Source: a virus. Taken from it: 63,318 nt of DNA. The stretch is from IMG/VR virus record IMGVR_UViG_3300037993_001113, positions 1 to 63,318 of that record, one strand, 5' to 3'. Numbering within the stretch: the stretch's first letter is position 1; each line of letters begins with the position of its first letter. A program made the position numbers and the translations under genes. The notes under the pieces are model-generated. The model was given only the letters and a program-made list of their open reading frames with translations, had not been told where the DNA came from and did not search any database. Positions 9,570 to 19,401 of the stretch are shown here, one piece after another.

Positions 9570-12500
9570 ATGAAACCTGTCATCGTTTTCCTTCTCTTCG
9601 CGGTCGCTCTCGGCGCGACGACCTGCAACATCACGACCACCGGAACCATCCAGTCCGACGGCTCGGTAAGCGGGTCACCAAACCAGGGCGACGTGTATCA
9701 GATACAGGGGACCAACACCGGATACGCCTACGTAGACGATGACGCGGTTGCCAACGGTACTCTTGTTGTCACTTCGCCGAGCGGCGGGCACACTGTAACG
9801 ACAGGATTGTTCCTGCTGAACCAGCATTCAAACGGCGGCACGAATACATTCGCCGCACGTATTGCGGCGGGATACGTGGCGCCAGGTTCGTGGATGGCCG
9901 GGGTGTGGACATGGCAACTGAATTTCTCGGACGAACTAAGCAACACCTGCACAGCAACCGGATCGTATACGGTCGCCTCAACATGGAATGCTGCGAATGG
10001 CTTCCTGCGCCAATACCCCGGAACGACCAATCTCGTCACCGATGGCAATAATCAGGCATTCTGGGGTCTGGGGGGTCAATGGGTTGCGCCTTGGAACAGC
10101 AGCCCTTCATATTCCGTTTCGCCTAATTACGCAGGCACTCCTGCCAGCGCGATGGTGACCGTGAGCGGAACTGCCGTTACGTGGTCGAGCGGTGCACAGT
10201 TCTCCACCCAAACTCTTTCGGCGGGGGTCTACAACCAGATTTACATTTGCCCGACCGGTCCGTCAAGCTGCGTCTACTATGGCGGTCCCGGCGTAGTAGT
10301 CAACAACGCTACTTCCCTGACCCTCCCATCAAGCGGCGGCACCTATTCCACTCCGGTTCCTGCATACCTTGGCTTTGTTCGTGATTTCGGTTCAGGAGGA
10401 GGCCGCGCCATAGATTATCAGTCCACCTTTACGCAGGCAGCACAATTCATGAAGCAGTGGGGTGTTAACCTCACTCGCTTGTCGGACCTCAATAATCAGC
10501 CGGAAGGCATTGGCGGGACGTTCCTCGGAACAGGCTACAACACTTACAACTTCAATATGAGCGGGAACACTAACTGGGGCGCTCCGCATATCGATTCAGT
10601 GCTGGCTGCAATGCACGCGGCAGGAATCCATTTGAATATGGGTCCAATAACAGGGTTCAGCGGTGCCAGTAGTATCTGTCCAAGCTACGTCTGCACATCC
10701 GCCGAGCAATCGAACCTCCAGCATTACATTGCTTACGTTTCTGCCAGGTGGGGAGCATTTTCGGACTTCTATGAAATAGCTGCCGAGATGCATCCGACGC
10801 AGACCTGGGTTGATCATATCGGTGCTGCCCTGGCCACCGGAGTAAGCGGCATTGCCGGAGGAAATCCCGCGGATCCATACGGTCACTTCATCACGGTGTC
10901 CGACTGGCCTCCGTATCAGACAGGCTCGCTCCAGTACGGTCCCGGCACATCGACGCCCGACGCCTACATGAATCAGATTTCCATGGACAACGTGGACTCG
11001 ATGAACGGGACGGCGATCTACTCGTACGCCAGCAGTGGGTTCGGGTCGCCGGGGACCTATTACTGCGGAAACCAGAGTCCTTTACTGCCGAGCAATCAAA
11101 GCGAGGGTCCTTCGGGACCAAGTGCAGCTCCTCTCCCCGGAGGAAGCGGCGTGCTCGGAACCTATCCCGCAACCCAGAGTCCCGCTGTTCCGAACGATGA
11201 AGTAAACGGCGCGCGGATCGTTGATGAATTCTTTTCGCTGTGCGGAAAATCCACGGCTACGGCTTTCAATTTTCTGAGCGATTTCTTCCCGGTCAATTCA
11301 AGCACTCCGTTCATCGCCGAGACATGGCTGGACTTCACCCTGGGCAAGTACAACATCGGGAACTTCATGGTCGGTCTGGATCCGGCTGCCGTTCCGATCT
11401 CGGTTACTCTGGGCGGCGGCTGTGCGGGGGCTGCCTGTAATACTACCGGTCTTGGTTCGACTAACCACATGCGCTTTGGTATTCTCAGTTCGACCGGAAA
11501 CGCCACAACCGGCGTGCCCAACGCGGTGACTAATCCTACGGTAACCCTCACGGTCCCCCAGGCGTCCATGACGGGGGCCTGGGTGTTGCCTTCGACCGGG
11601 GCCACGCTCGCCACGTTTACAACTTCCGCTACGGCTGGTTCCCAGAGCTTCACTTACACCGGGACATTCAATGTGGACTTGTGGCTCCAGTTGGACGCCC
11701 CCACCGCAACAGTCACGCTGAACGGAGTGAATTACAACCTTCAGCAGCATCCGCGCGTGATGCTCGATGGTCCGAGCGGTGCTCTTTCGACAGCCCTGCA
11801 GAACACCGCCACCAGGGCGAACGTCAGCAACATCGCTTACGCGGCCCTGCAGACCCAGACTAACAACTACGTTTCGCAGGGCTATCAGAACCCCATGACC
11901 GACTACGCTCTGTGGTCGGACACTGGCAGCAGCAGCTACAACGCCTATCCCGGCAACAACACTCTCATGTGCGCCCTTATGTGGTGGGCACAGGGCGGCC
12001 CGAGCCAGTCGCCCATCGATCCGAATGGCTACCTGGCCTGCGCCGAGTACGGCATCGAAAATGCCATCCGCATCGTGGGGAACAGCGCGGCATGTCCGAC
12101 CGGCAGCAACTACTGCGGCCCGGTCTCCGCCGGCGAGCGCACCAACGATACTGACTATGTTCGGCAGTACATCATAGCCTATGCCCAGGCGTATTCCATC
12201 ATTCGCAGTCAACTGACGACCGGGCAACGGCAAACATTTGCCAACTATATGCTGAACGACTGGACGGCTTCGCAGGGTGGAATAGACACGACAGCCTGTA
12301 CACCCCAGTCAGTCACCCAGGGAACGGGAACTCTTTCGACAAGCGGCTCCAGCCAGACGGTGACCATTACCGGCGGGACGACATCTCAGATCGGAGTCGG
12401 ATACGTAATCTTCAACACTACCAGCACCGTGGGTCCAGGCTTTCAAAGTCAGTGGTCCCCTGCCACTGTCGTAACCGGGATCACCAACTCGACGACATTT

Positions 12501-14927
12501 ACGGTCAGCAATTCCGTCAACATCCCGTCAGGACTCTCGTTTCCGCTTATCTATTCGCCGCCATGGACGACCGGAAACTGCGGCATCGTCTGGTTCATGA
12601 AGCATCACTCGGCCAGCCCGCCGATTGCGCCAAACTATGTGGGAAATTATAACAGCGGCGGCGGGGATCTTGCTCCTGATTTGAACCTGAACCTGACCGG
12701 TATTATTGGCGAGTTAGCCATTGGTGACGCTTTGGCCGACGACGACCCCCGTGCCGTCACGCTGTTTGAGCAGGCATACAACTGGTACTACGCGAATCAG
12801 TACGGATTTTATCTCTCGGCGGACACTGGGTTTAGTTCGTCCGGTAACGCCTACTCCAACGCACGCACGCATCGGTTCAAGCATCAGGTGTATGAGATGA
12901 TCCAGAAGTCCGTTATCAGCGGACCGAACCTCGGTGGCCAGTATTTGACGCGGGAAATTCCTTTCGAGTTCATGGGGATGTTACCGGATTCGGTGCAGGG
13001 CAGCACTTACGATGTGATCCCGTTCCAACAGGCCGACGCAAACAAGTGGGGAACCGGATCGGGCGGAATTGAGACACTGTATACGATTGCCGGGATTCAA
13101 AGCACAGACCCCAGCACTCCATATCTCAACTACTATCTGATGACAAGGCGCGGCGACTATGTTGCTTCGAGTATGGGATCGAGCACAAGCTGGTCCGAAC
13201 CGACCGTCTACGCTTATATCTTTATGGACCCGGCGGCTACGCAGACGAACATTACCGGTTTTTCTACGCAATACCTTTTCAATGACACAGAATACTCAAC
13301 CTGCGTCAGTCTCGGACTAACCTGCTACCCGAACCAGACATGGTCACAAGTCCTGACCCGTTCGGGATGGTCATCAACGGACGACGTGGCGATGCTGGAG
13401 GCGGGATGGACCAACGGGTCAGACCACAGTTCCGGCGATACATCTGACGGCATGGGCAACTGGGGGGATTTTCGTATCTACCGTAACAGTGCGTTTCTGC
13501 TGGCCGACGACACCGGAGCGCAAACGGATCATACGAACAGCCCCGAACAGATGAACATGATCGAACTGGGCGCGGGAGCGAACTGGGCCCAGGGAACCAC
13601 ATATGAAAACTGGCCCACCCCATCTTATGATGTGTATTGCAGCAACGGAAGCGGGGGCGGCGGGTCTCGCTCTTACGGCGGCACATACGGCGGTTGCAAC
13701 GCACCGATCCTGCGCTGGGCTTCGACCGATCCGACCGGAGACAGTTCGAACCGGTACATGTACGTGATGACGGACATGAAGAATGTCTACAATCCAAATA
13801 ACATCACGAGCGCTCCGGTCCGGGTGCAGCGGCACATCATGCACTTCAAGAAGCCTTCCTATCAGGATTACTTTGTGGTTTATGACGACGTAGCGACGGG
13901 AGCGGCAACGACCATTGCAGCGCTGTGGCAGTACGGGCTGTGCGCCTGGGTTCCCGGTCAGGGTTCCAGTTCCCTCGGAACATGCGGGACGCCGGCCTCG
14001 GTAATCAACTTTTCGGGAAATACAGTCAGCGACACGCAGGCAAGTTCCCAACTGAATTCGACTTTCATCTATCCGGGCGCGGCAGGAACGCTGATCAATC
14101 AGGGCAACACGTACACCGGGCACAACATCCCCACCGGCCTCACCAACCGTCTCTACTCCTGCCAGGGTTCGAGCGGGACCTGCAATACTTCCGCAACCAG
14201 CTTCGAGGAGATCGTGGTTCACCAGCCGGTCAACGGCACCGGAACCATGCCGACGCTCACCGCGCTGACATGTTCAGGGACCGGAGGAAACTGTGCGGCA
14301 CAGCAGATTGCAGACAGCGGCTATCCGCGGGTGGCGATGTTTGCGCGCCAGGGCGTTTTATTGACCGGCGCGAGCTTCACGAGCACGCACAGCGGTACGG
14401 CGCAGTATCTTCTCGCGGGGTTCGCGCCGGCCTCGTACAACGTCACGGTGGGCGGCAGCGCGGTAACGGGATCTCCGTTCACGGTCAATTCCGGTGACAA
14501 CACGATCTACTTTGAGAGCACCGGCGGGGCGGTAGCCGTCTCGCAGGTTGGCGGCGTCGTAGTGCCCACGGTGACGACCACGACGGTCTCAGGTGTCACC
14601 TCGTCAGGCGGAACTACCGGGGGTACCGTAACGAGCAATGGCGGGGCATCGGTGACGAGCGAGGGAGTCTACTACGGGTTGTCTTCGCCTCCCGGCACGC
14701 TGTGCGCCGCCGGGGGAACGAGTTCACCGTTTACGGTTACGCTGGGAAGCGGCGGATGTACGGCGTTGAGTCCGAACACGGGCTATTATTATCAGGCTTG
14801 TGCGACCAACTCGGCGGGGCAGGGCTGCGGGAGCATTCTGAGCTTCACAACGCTGGTTTCTGCCGCTGGTCCGAGTGTGACCGTAAGCGGCGCGGTAAAG
14901 TTGAGCGGTAACACGGTGTTTCACTAA
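9570..14927 (+). CDS. Giant polysaccharide-degrading protein: glycoside hydrolase barrel plus heparinase II/III-like domain
   Basis: 1785 residues, one of the largest proteins here. Residues 1-16 are a signal peptide (MKPVIVFLLFAVALGA). Residues 20-135 form a beta-sandwich. From about 143 the GFLR...DGNNQAFWGLG start, then NLTRLSD, AAGIHLNMG and FYEIAAEMHP (about 400), read as a (beta/alpha)8 glycoside hydrolase of the DUF4038/GH5-like type. From about 727 HPRVMLDGPSG opens an alpha/alpha-toroid. From about 1270 the stretch EAGWTNGSDHS...GNWGDFRIYRNSAFLLADD matches heparinase II/III-like lyase C-terminal domains. A Fn3-like domain ends the protein (about 1660-1785). It is probably a capsule or exopolysaccharide depolymerase borne on the tail or secreted. 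Catalytic residues are not assigned. Confidence 0.68.
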   Translation: MKPVIVFLLFAVALGATTCNITTTGTIQSDGSVSGSPNQGDVYQIQGTNTGYAYVDDDAVANGTLVVTSPSGGHTVTTGLFLLNQHSNGGTNTFAARIAAGYVAPGSWMAGVWTWQLNFSDELSNTCTATGSYTVASTWNAANGFLRQYPGTTNLVTDGNNQAFWGLGGQWVAPWNSSPSYSVSPNYAGTPASAMVTVSGTAVTWSSGAQFSTQTLSAGVYNQIYICPTGPSSCVYYGGPGVVVNNATSLTLPSSGGTYSTPVPAYLGFVRDFGSGGGRAIDYQSTFTQAAQFMKQWGVNLTRLSDLNNQPEGIGGTFLGTGYNTYNFNMSGNTNWGAPHIDSVLAAMHAAGIHLNMGPITGFSGASSICPSYVCTSAEQSNLQHYIAYVSARWGAFSDFYEIAAEMHPTQTWVDHIGAALATGVSGIAGGNPADPYGHFITVSDWPPYQTGSLQYGPGTSTPDAYMNQISMDNVDSMNGTAIYSYASSGFGSPGTYYCGNQSPLLPSNQSEGPSGPSAAPLPGGSGVLGTYPATQSPAVPNDEVNGARIVDEFFSLCGKSTATAFNFLSDFFPVNSSTPFIAETWLDFTLGKYNIGNFMVGLDPAAVPISVTLGGGCAGAACNTTGLGSTNHMRFGILSSTGNATTGVPNAVTNPTVTLTVPQASMTGAWVLPSTGATLATFTTSATAGSQSFTYTGTFNVDLWLQLDAPTATVTLNGVNYNLQQHPRVMLDGPSGALSTALQNTATRANVSNIAYAALQTQTNNYVSQGYQNPMTDYALWSDTGSSSYNAYPGNNTLMCALMWWAQGGPSQSPIDPNGYLACAEYGIENAIRIVGNSAACPTGSNYCGPVSAGERTNDTDYVRQYIIAYAQAYSIIRSQLTTGQRQTFANYMLNDWTASQGGIDTTACTPQSVTQGTGTLSTSGSSQTVTITGGTTSQIGVGYVIFNTTSTVGPGFQSQWSPATVVTGITNSTTFTVSNSVNIPSGLSFPLIYSPPWTTGNCGIVWFMKHHSASPPIAPNYVGNYNSGGGDLAPDLNLNLTGIIGELAIGDALADDDPRAVTLFEQAYNWYYANQYGFYLSADTGFSSSGNAYSNARTHRFKHQVYEMIQKSVISGPNLGGQYLTREIPFEFMGMLPDSVQGSTYDVIPFQQADANKWGTGSGGIETLYTIAGIQSTDPSTPYLNYYLMTRRGDYVASSMGSSTSWSEPTVYAYIFMDPAATQTNITGFSTQYLFNDTEYSTCVSLGLTCYPNQTWSQVLTRSGWSSTDDVAMLEAGWTNGSDHSSGDTSDGMGNWGDFRIYRNSAFLLADDTGAQTDHTNSPEQMNMIELGAGANWAQGTTYENWPTPSYDVYCSNGSGGGGSRSYGGTYGGCNAPILRWASTDPTGDSSNRYMYVMTDMKNVYNPNNITSAPVRVQRHIMHFKKPSYQDYFVVYDDVATGAATTIAALWQYGLCAWVPGQGSSSLGTCGTPASVINFSGNTVSDTQASSQLNSTFIYPGAAGTLINQGNTYTGHNIPTGLTNRLYSCQGSSGTCNTSATSFEEIVVHQPVNGTGTMPTLTALTCSGTGGNCAAQQIADSGYPRVAMFARQGVLLTGASFTSTHSGTAQYLLAGFAPASYNVTVGGSAVTGSPFTVNSGDNTIYFESTGGAVAVSQVGGVVVPTVTTTTVSGVTSSGGTTGGTVTSNGGASVTSEGVYYGLSSPPGTLCAAGGTSSPFTVTLGSGGCTALSPNTGYYYQACATNSAGQGCGSILSFTTLVSAAGPSVTVSGAVKLSGNTVFH

Positions 14928-15014
14928 GCATCGCACATACGTCCATTGGGGCAGGCAGAATCGGCGCACTACCGTTCATTGCCTTACACATGCTCCCTGA
15001 TGTAAACTTCACCC

Positions 15015-15383
15015 ATGGGCGCACCAGCTACCGGATACCCGCTGCAGCCACCTGCTTATATCGCAGGTACGATCACCATCAGCGCGGCGCAGGCGAACAC
15101 GCCGCAGCAGCTGCTGGCGCTGATTCAGGCGCAGCTGGACGCCAATTGTCCCGGCGTATGCCGGGCAATGAGCGTGCAGATCGACAACACCGTGCTGTAC
15201 GGCGGCTGCCAGTCGCAGGGCGGTACTTCCACCGCTCTCAGCACGAGCAATTACGGCTGGGAGCTGACCAGCACTTTCCCGATAAAAACATGGGGGAGCG
15301 ATTTCCCCGGATCGCAGGTTCCCATCGGCAACATGCAGATTTTCATGGCCGCCGGGACATTTCACGTCGAGGTACTGGTTTAA
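15015..15383 (+). CDS. Small virion-associated protein, unknown
   Basis: 122 residues beginning MGAPATGYPLQPPAYIAG. Residues 22-40 (AAQANTPQQLLALIQAQLDAN) resemble N-termini of small structural proteins that follow tail genes in soil podoviruses. The rest is a compact beta domain with three Cys. It lies 87 bp after the giant fibre gene and 9 bp before the next gene, in the same direction as the probable ejection proteins. Function is not recognised. Confidence 0.55.
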   Translation: MGAPATGYPLQPPAYIAGTITISAAQANTPQQLLALIQAQLDANCPGVCRAMSVQIDNTVLYGGCQSQGGTSTALSTSNYGWELTSTFPIKTWGSDFPGSQVPIGNMQIFMAAGTFHVEVLV

Positions 15384-15392
15384 AGCCATTCC

Positions 15393-15995
15393 ATGAGCGG
15401 GTCACCCAGTCCCGGCAGCGGTTTGGCGCTGGAGCCGATCAGCGGCAACAGCCTGACGCAGTTCATCAGATCCATCGAAGGGCTCACCGGGACGCAGGGA
15501 CAGAACATCCTCGGGCAGGGATTGCAGGAGGAACAGTCCGGCATCAACGCCGCCGGTCCGGCACTCAGTTTCCTGACCAATCTTGTGAAAGGCGACCAGG
15601 CTGATGTAACGCAGGCCGCGCAGCCGCAGATCGACCAGATCACCCAGCAGTTCGATGCGATCCGTAACATGATATCGCTGCAACCGCGCGGCGGCGGCAA
15701 GACTACCGCGCTGGCGGAAGCGCCGTTTCAGAAGGCCGGCGATATTCAGCGCACCGAAGGCGCAATGCGCACACAGGCAGCCGGGCAGCTTGGCAACCTG
15801 TCTGTACAACTGGCTAATCTCGGTTTGGGCACCGCCGGTCTGGGCGAAGGGCTGGAATCGCTTTCGGCTACCACCGCACTCACCAAGGAAGGGCAGGATT
15901 ACAGCCAGCCATCGGCGCTGACGCAGGTACTGCAGGGATTGTCGTGGGCGACCGGCGCGGCCGAAACCGGAGCGCAGATATCGCAGTTGATCTAG
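15393..15995 (+). CDS. Probable internal virion / DNA-ejection protein (small)
   Basis: 200 residues, Gln/Gly/Ala-rich and largely amphipathic-helical (for example AQPQIDQITQQFDAIRNM and QLGNLSVQLANLGLGTAGLG). It has no catalytic motif. Its position after the fibres and ahead of two longer Ala-rich proteins parallels the internal core/ejection protein cluster (gp14-16) of T7-like phages. The call rests on gene order and composition only. It ends 3 bp before one of the TGTAGACTCTACA palindromes. Confidence 0.45.
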   Translation: MSGSPSPGSGLALEPISGNSLTQFIRSIEGLTGTQGQNILGQGLQEEQSGINAAGPALSFLTNLVKGDQADVTQAAQPQIDQITQQFDAIRNMISLQPRGGGKTTALAEAPFQKAGDIQRTEGAMRTQAAGQLGNLSVQLANLGLGTAGLGEGLESLSATTALTKEGQDYSQPSALTQVLQGLSWATGAAETGAQISQLI

Positions 15996-15998
15996 TTA

Positions 15999-16011
15999 TG
16001 TAGACTCTACA
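15999..16011. promoter_or_regulatory. 13-bp palindrome, site 1
   Basis: TGTAGACTCTACA, perfect arms TGTAGA/TCTACA around a central base. It lies in the gap between 15995 and the gene at 16038, directly before an AAAGGA stretch. It is one of seven copies in the genome and a likely protein-binding site. Confidence 0.65.
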
Positions 16012-16037
16012 AAGGAACCGCACACAGGACCTCCTTC

Positions 16038-17840
16038 ATGGGCGCACTAACACAGTTGATCCAGATGAAACGCCAGCAGGAAGCGCAGGGCGTGGTGGAT
16101 TCGCTCGCGCCGTCGCAGTTCATCCTGAAGAGTTTCGAGAAAGACCCGTCGAGCGTGGACCCGACGGTGCTGGAACAGGCGTTGAAGAACATTCAGGAAA
16201 TCGGCAACGCCGAAAGTGGGCAGTCCGGTGGCGCAGGCGGAAAAGGTGGCAAGGGTAAAGGCGGGGGCGCGGGCGGTAAGGGCCTCGGCGATCTGTTCGC
16301 CAACATCGCATCGTTGGGTATCGCGGGCGTGCGCAAGCAGGAGCTGTCGCGACGCGAGCGAATGCAGACCGCCGAAACCGACGTGGCCCGCAGCAACCCG
16401 CTGTTGAAGTTGCGAACGCCGGAAGCCCGGCAGGAGATCGCCTTGCGCATGCAGGCGGTCGAAGCCGCTGAACAGCGCAAGCAGCAGCGGATCGCCGATC
16501 AGGAAGCGTACGAAGACCGGGTGAAACGCGCCGATGCCACCGGGGTTACCGGGCGCGACCGCACCGAATACCTGCTCACCGGGAAGTTTCCGACCGGCAC
16601 CGGTGCCACCGGGGGCGCGCCGCGTGTAGTTTACGGCAAGATCAAAGGGCAGGAAGCCGAAGGCGTGCAACCGTTGTCGTTCAACCCGCGCGACCCGAAC
16701 GGCTATATCGACGTCAACGGGCGCACTTACACCAAAGAACAGGTGGAGCTGACCGGGCCGCCCGCGCCCACCGACCGGTTGTTCGGGCGGTCGCTTGAAA
16801 TCGCCAAGATCGTGGAAGGGGAAGGATACAAGCGAGGCACCCCGGAGTACAATCAGCGGTTTGGGCAGATCGCCGCGGCGGATATCGGCACGTCGATTGC
16901 CGCGCAACAGCAACGGATGGGCATCGCCGGGTACGAATCCGGGATCGGCGCCGGGCAGGGGATACCGCCGGATCGCAGTGGGGGACCACCGGCACCGCCT
17001 GCCGCAACCGCTACGCCGTCTGCAGCACCTGCCGCAACCGCCGCCACACCTACCGCCACGCCGCCCGCGAAACCCCGGCTTACTCCGCGCACTGCAACCG
17101 CCACCCCGACACCTGCAGCCGTAAAATCCGACGTTATGACCGACCGGTTCGTGTCCATGTATATCGACTCGGTCTTCGGCAACCGTCCACCCGGTGGCGG
17201 CGCCGCCAACATCGGTGTGATCAAGGGACGCGATGCGCTGCGTAAGCGGCTGGGACTGGACCCGGTGACGTTCAGCGCGGTGATGGCTGGCGACAAGGCC
17301 GAAGTGAAAGCGATGTTCGACACGGTTGAGCGCAAGGTGGCTATCGAGCGCGTCAACAACGTGCTGGCGCTGGTGGGCGACCGCACCATCCAGAACGCGC
17401 AGCGGGTGGTAAATACGGGCAGTCCGTGGCTTACCCGTCCGTGGCGGAAGATCGAACGCGGCGCTACAGGCGACCCGGCGCTTGAAGCGTTCCTGATCGA
17501 TATGAACGAGATGACCCGGCAGTACACCACGCTGACCGCCGGCGGGGCGCTCAGCAAGGCGATGCTGCCTGAAGGCGCTGCCGAAAAGGTGGAAGCGATC
17601 CTCGACCCAAACGCGACCCTGCAGGAAGCCATCGCGCAAGTACAGGAAGTCAAACAGTTTGGCAGGATGGAGCAACAGGGTTTTGCCACCACGCAGCAGC
17701 ATATCGTGCAGAAGATCCTGAGCGACGTTGGCGGGCGTGGTGGTACCACGCATTTCACGGAAGGCAGTGATGCCTGGGACATCCCGGCGGACAAGGTTGA
17801 CGCGTTCAAACGCAAACATCCCAACGCAAGGGCACAGTAA
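16038..17840 (+). CDS. Probable internal virion / ejection protein (large)
   Basis: 600 residues. The start follows an AGGACC-type site. The N-terminal 65 residues are helical, then comes a Gly/Lys-rich linker (about 60-85, GGKGGKGKGGG). A long charged helical segment rich in RxxQ heptads follows (about 100-170), then a Pro/Ala/Thr-rich linker (about 320-375) and an alpha-helical C-terminal domain. This modular architecture with disordered linkers is common in proteins that pass down the tail with the DNA. No enzymatic motif, including a transglycosylase signature, was found. The stop and the next start overlap (TAATG). Confidence 0.45.
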   Translation: MGALTQLIQMKRQQEAQGVVDSLAPSQFILKSFEKDPSSVDPTVLEQALKNIQEIGNAESGQSGGAGGKGGKGKGGGAGGKGLGDLFANIASLGIAGVRKQELSRRERMQTAETDVARSNPLLKLRTPEARQEIALRMQAVEAAEQRKQQRIADQEAYEDRVKRADATGVTGRDRTEYLLTGKFPTGTGATGGAPRVVYGKIKGQEAEGVQPLSFNPRDPNGYIDVNGRTYTKEQVELTGPPAPTDRLFGRSLEIAKIVEGEGYKRGTPEYNQRFGQIAAADIGTSIAAQQQRMGIAGYESGIGAGQGIPPDRSGGPPAPPAATATPSAAPAATAATPTATPPAKPRLTPRTATATPTPAAVKSDVMTDRFVSMYIDSVFGNRPPGGGAANIGVIKGRDALRKRLGLDPVTFSAVMAGDKAEVKAMFDTVERKVAIERVNNVLALVGDRTIQNAQRVVNTGSPWLTRPWRKIERGATGDPALEAFLIDMNEMTRQYTTLTAGGALSKAMLPEGAAEKVEAILDPNATLQEAIAQVQEVKQFGRMEQQGFATTQQHIVQKILSDVGGRGGTTHFTEGSDAWDIPADKVDAFKRKHPNARAQ

Positions 17841-19117
17841 TGCCGGACGAATTCGACCAGTACAAAGCGCGGTCGGCCGGCAGCGCATCGGGCGACGAAT
17901 TCGACCGGTACCGTGTCGCTGCGGGGCCGCCCAAACCGAAACTCAAACCCAAATCGGAGCAGAAAAGTCCTGCGGCGAAGTTCGGTGGCGCATTCTGGGA
18001 GAACCTGTCCGCTGCATTCAGTCCCGCTAATGTGCTGCGCGGACTGAGCGATATGGCTATCGCTTTTTCCGGCGATCCGGCGGCGTTCAGCGAAGAGAAT
18101 GTAAAACGAAAAGAACAGGTTTACGAAGGTTTGGCGGGCAGCACGGAACAGCCTTTTCGGGAGATCGCGCATGGCGCTCCCGCTGAGGGTGCCGGACATC
18201 TGCTGGGCATAGCGGCGCCTTACGCAGTGGATGAAGTTGTCGGCCGCGGGCTGGGTAAGATTGCGCGCAAAACCCTGCCCGCCGCGGCCCGATCCGTGTA
18301 CGAAGCCGAACTACGCCCCGGTACGAAACCTTCGCTTGCGCAGCGCGCCGAAATGGTTGAGCGCGGGATCGAAGGCAACCTGCCGATAGAAGAGAAGTCG
18401 CTGGGCAAACTGGAAGCCGCAATAAAAGCCAACAAGGACAAGATCGACACACTAACCAAGGACCCGGCGAGTCCGTACGCGGCGCGCACGGTACCGGTAG
18501 CGGACGTATTGTTGCCGGTAGACCAGTTTATTCAGCGTGTCGCCCGCGTGGACAAGGGCGCGGCAAAGGCGCTCATGCAGCGGCGTGCGCAGTGGGCAAG
18601 GTCGCTCGGCGGAGGACCGGATACTACTATCGCGGCGGCGCAGGCGCTCAAGGAAGACCTGTATGCGGCGATTAACAGCGGGTCCTATGCCGGAACCGCT
18701 GAACCGGGCACGCTGGTACAGGGGCGTAAACTTGCGGCGCGCGGAATCAAAAAGGCAATCGAAGACGCGGTACCGGAGCAGCCAATCCGAAAGATCAACC
18801 ACGCGATAGAAACCGACATTCGGCTGAAGGACACGATCAACAGCGCAATCAAACGGCACCCGTCATGGATCAACGACTGGGCGGTGTTCGTATTGGGAGC
18901 CGGGGCGGGAGAGGCGTTGGGCGGGCATATCGGCGGAGGCGCGGCGGCGGTTGGAGCGCTGACCCGGATGGCCGCGCGCAACCCCCGTATTATGAGCCGT
19001 CTGGCTATTGCGCTGGACCGCAGCGGCAACGCGGATCTGGCCGCGGCGCTTAAACCGGCAACGGCGGCGGCACAGGTCGGCGCTGCGGTAAACGGGGGAG
19101 CGACATCAAACTGGTAA
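17840..19117 (+). CDS. Probable virion protein, Ala-rich, unknown
   Basis: 425 residues, ATG overlapping the previous TAA by one base. The start MPDEFDQYKARSAGSASGDEFDRY contains two DEFD(Q/R)Y boxes about 17 residues apart, a short internal duplication. Residues 140-330 are mostly helical and basic. Around residues 355-375 GAGAGEALGGHIGGGAAAVGALT is Gly/Ala-rich and hydrophobic and may be membrane-active. Together with the two genes before it this looks like an ejection-protein set; there is no direct evidence of function. Confidence 0.45.
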   Translation: MPDEFDQYKARSAGSASGDEFDRYRVAAGPPKPKLKPKSEQKSPAAKFGGAFWENLSAAFSPANVLRGLSDMAIAFSGDPAAFSEENVKRKEQVYEGLAGSTEQPFREIAHGAPAEGAGHLLGIAAPYAVDEVVGRGLGKIARKTLPAAARSVYEAELRPGTKPSLAQRAEMVERGIEGNLPIEEKSLGKLEAAIKANKDKIDTLTKDPASPYAARTVPVADVLLPVDQFIQRVARVDKGAAKALMQRRAQWARSLGGGPDTTIAAAQALKEDLYAAINSGSYAGTAEPGTLVQGRKLAARGIKKAIEDAVPEQPIRKINHAIETDIRLKDTINSAIKRHPSWINDWAVFVLGAGAGEALGGHIGGGAAAVGALTRMAARNPRIMSRLAIALDRSGNADLAAALKPATAAAQVGAAVNGGATSNW

Positions 19118-19119
19118 CC

Positions 19120-19371
19120 ATGCCGGAAATCAACTGGAAACTGGATGTCGGACACATCATTACGATCCTTGCGCTGCTGATCGGAGGCGCGGTAGGCTGG
19201 GGTGCCGTCAATCAGAAAATGGAGGAACACACACGCGCGCTACAGGATATGCGCACGGAACTGACTCTGATTCACGAGAAAGTGGATGCCATCAGCATTC
19301 AGCAGGCCGTTACCGCCACGCAGTTGCAGGAACGGGAGCGGCTGGCGGACGAAAAACAATCAAGCAAGTAG
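19120..19371 (+). CDS. Small membrane protein with coiled coil, holin- or spanin-like
   Basis: 83 residues: a short N-terminus, one transmembrane segment at about 12-29 (IITILALLIGGAVGWGAV), then a charged coiled coil to the end. It starts 2 bp after the previous stop. The topology (one TM plus an exposed helix) is found in small holins and in inner-membrane spanins, and the location at the end of the late operon is where lysis genes often sit. There is no lipobox, so an outer-membrane spanin is excluded. Confidence 0.45.
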   Translation: MPEINWKLDVGHIITILALLIGGAVGWGAVNQKMEEHTRALQDMRTELTLIHEKVDAISIQQAVTATQLQERERLADEKQSSK

Positions 19372-19401
19372 AGTAGACTGGTTACAGGAAGGAGTTCCGT
19401 T

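Noticed and set aside
16047-17888. 613-residue antisense ORF under the ejection protein gene
   Set aside because: Long antisense frames are common in GC-rich coding DNA; no ribosome site or motif. The same applies to 43927-45771 and 47903-48964.
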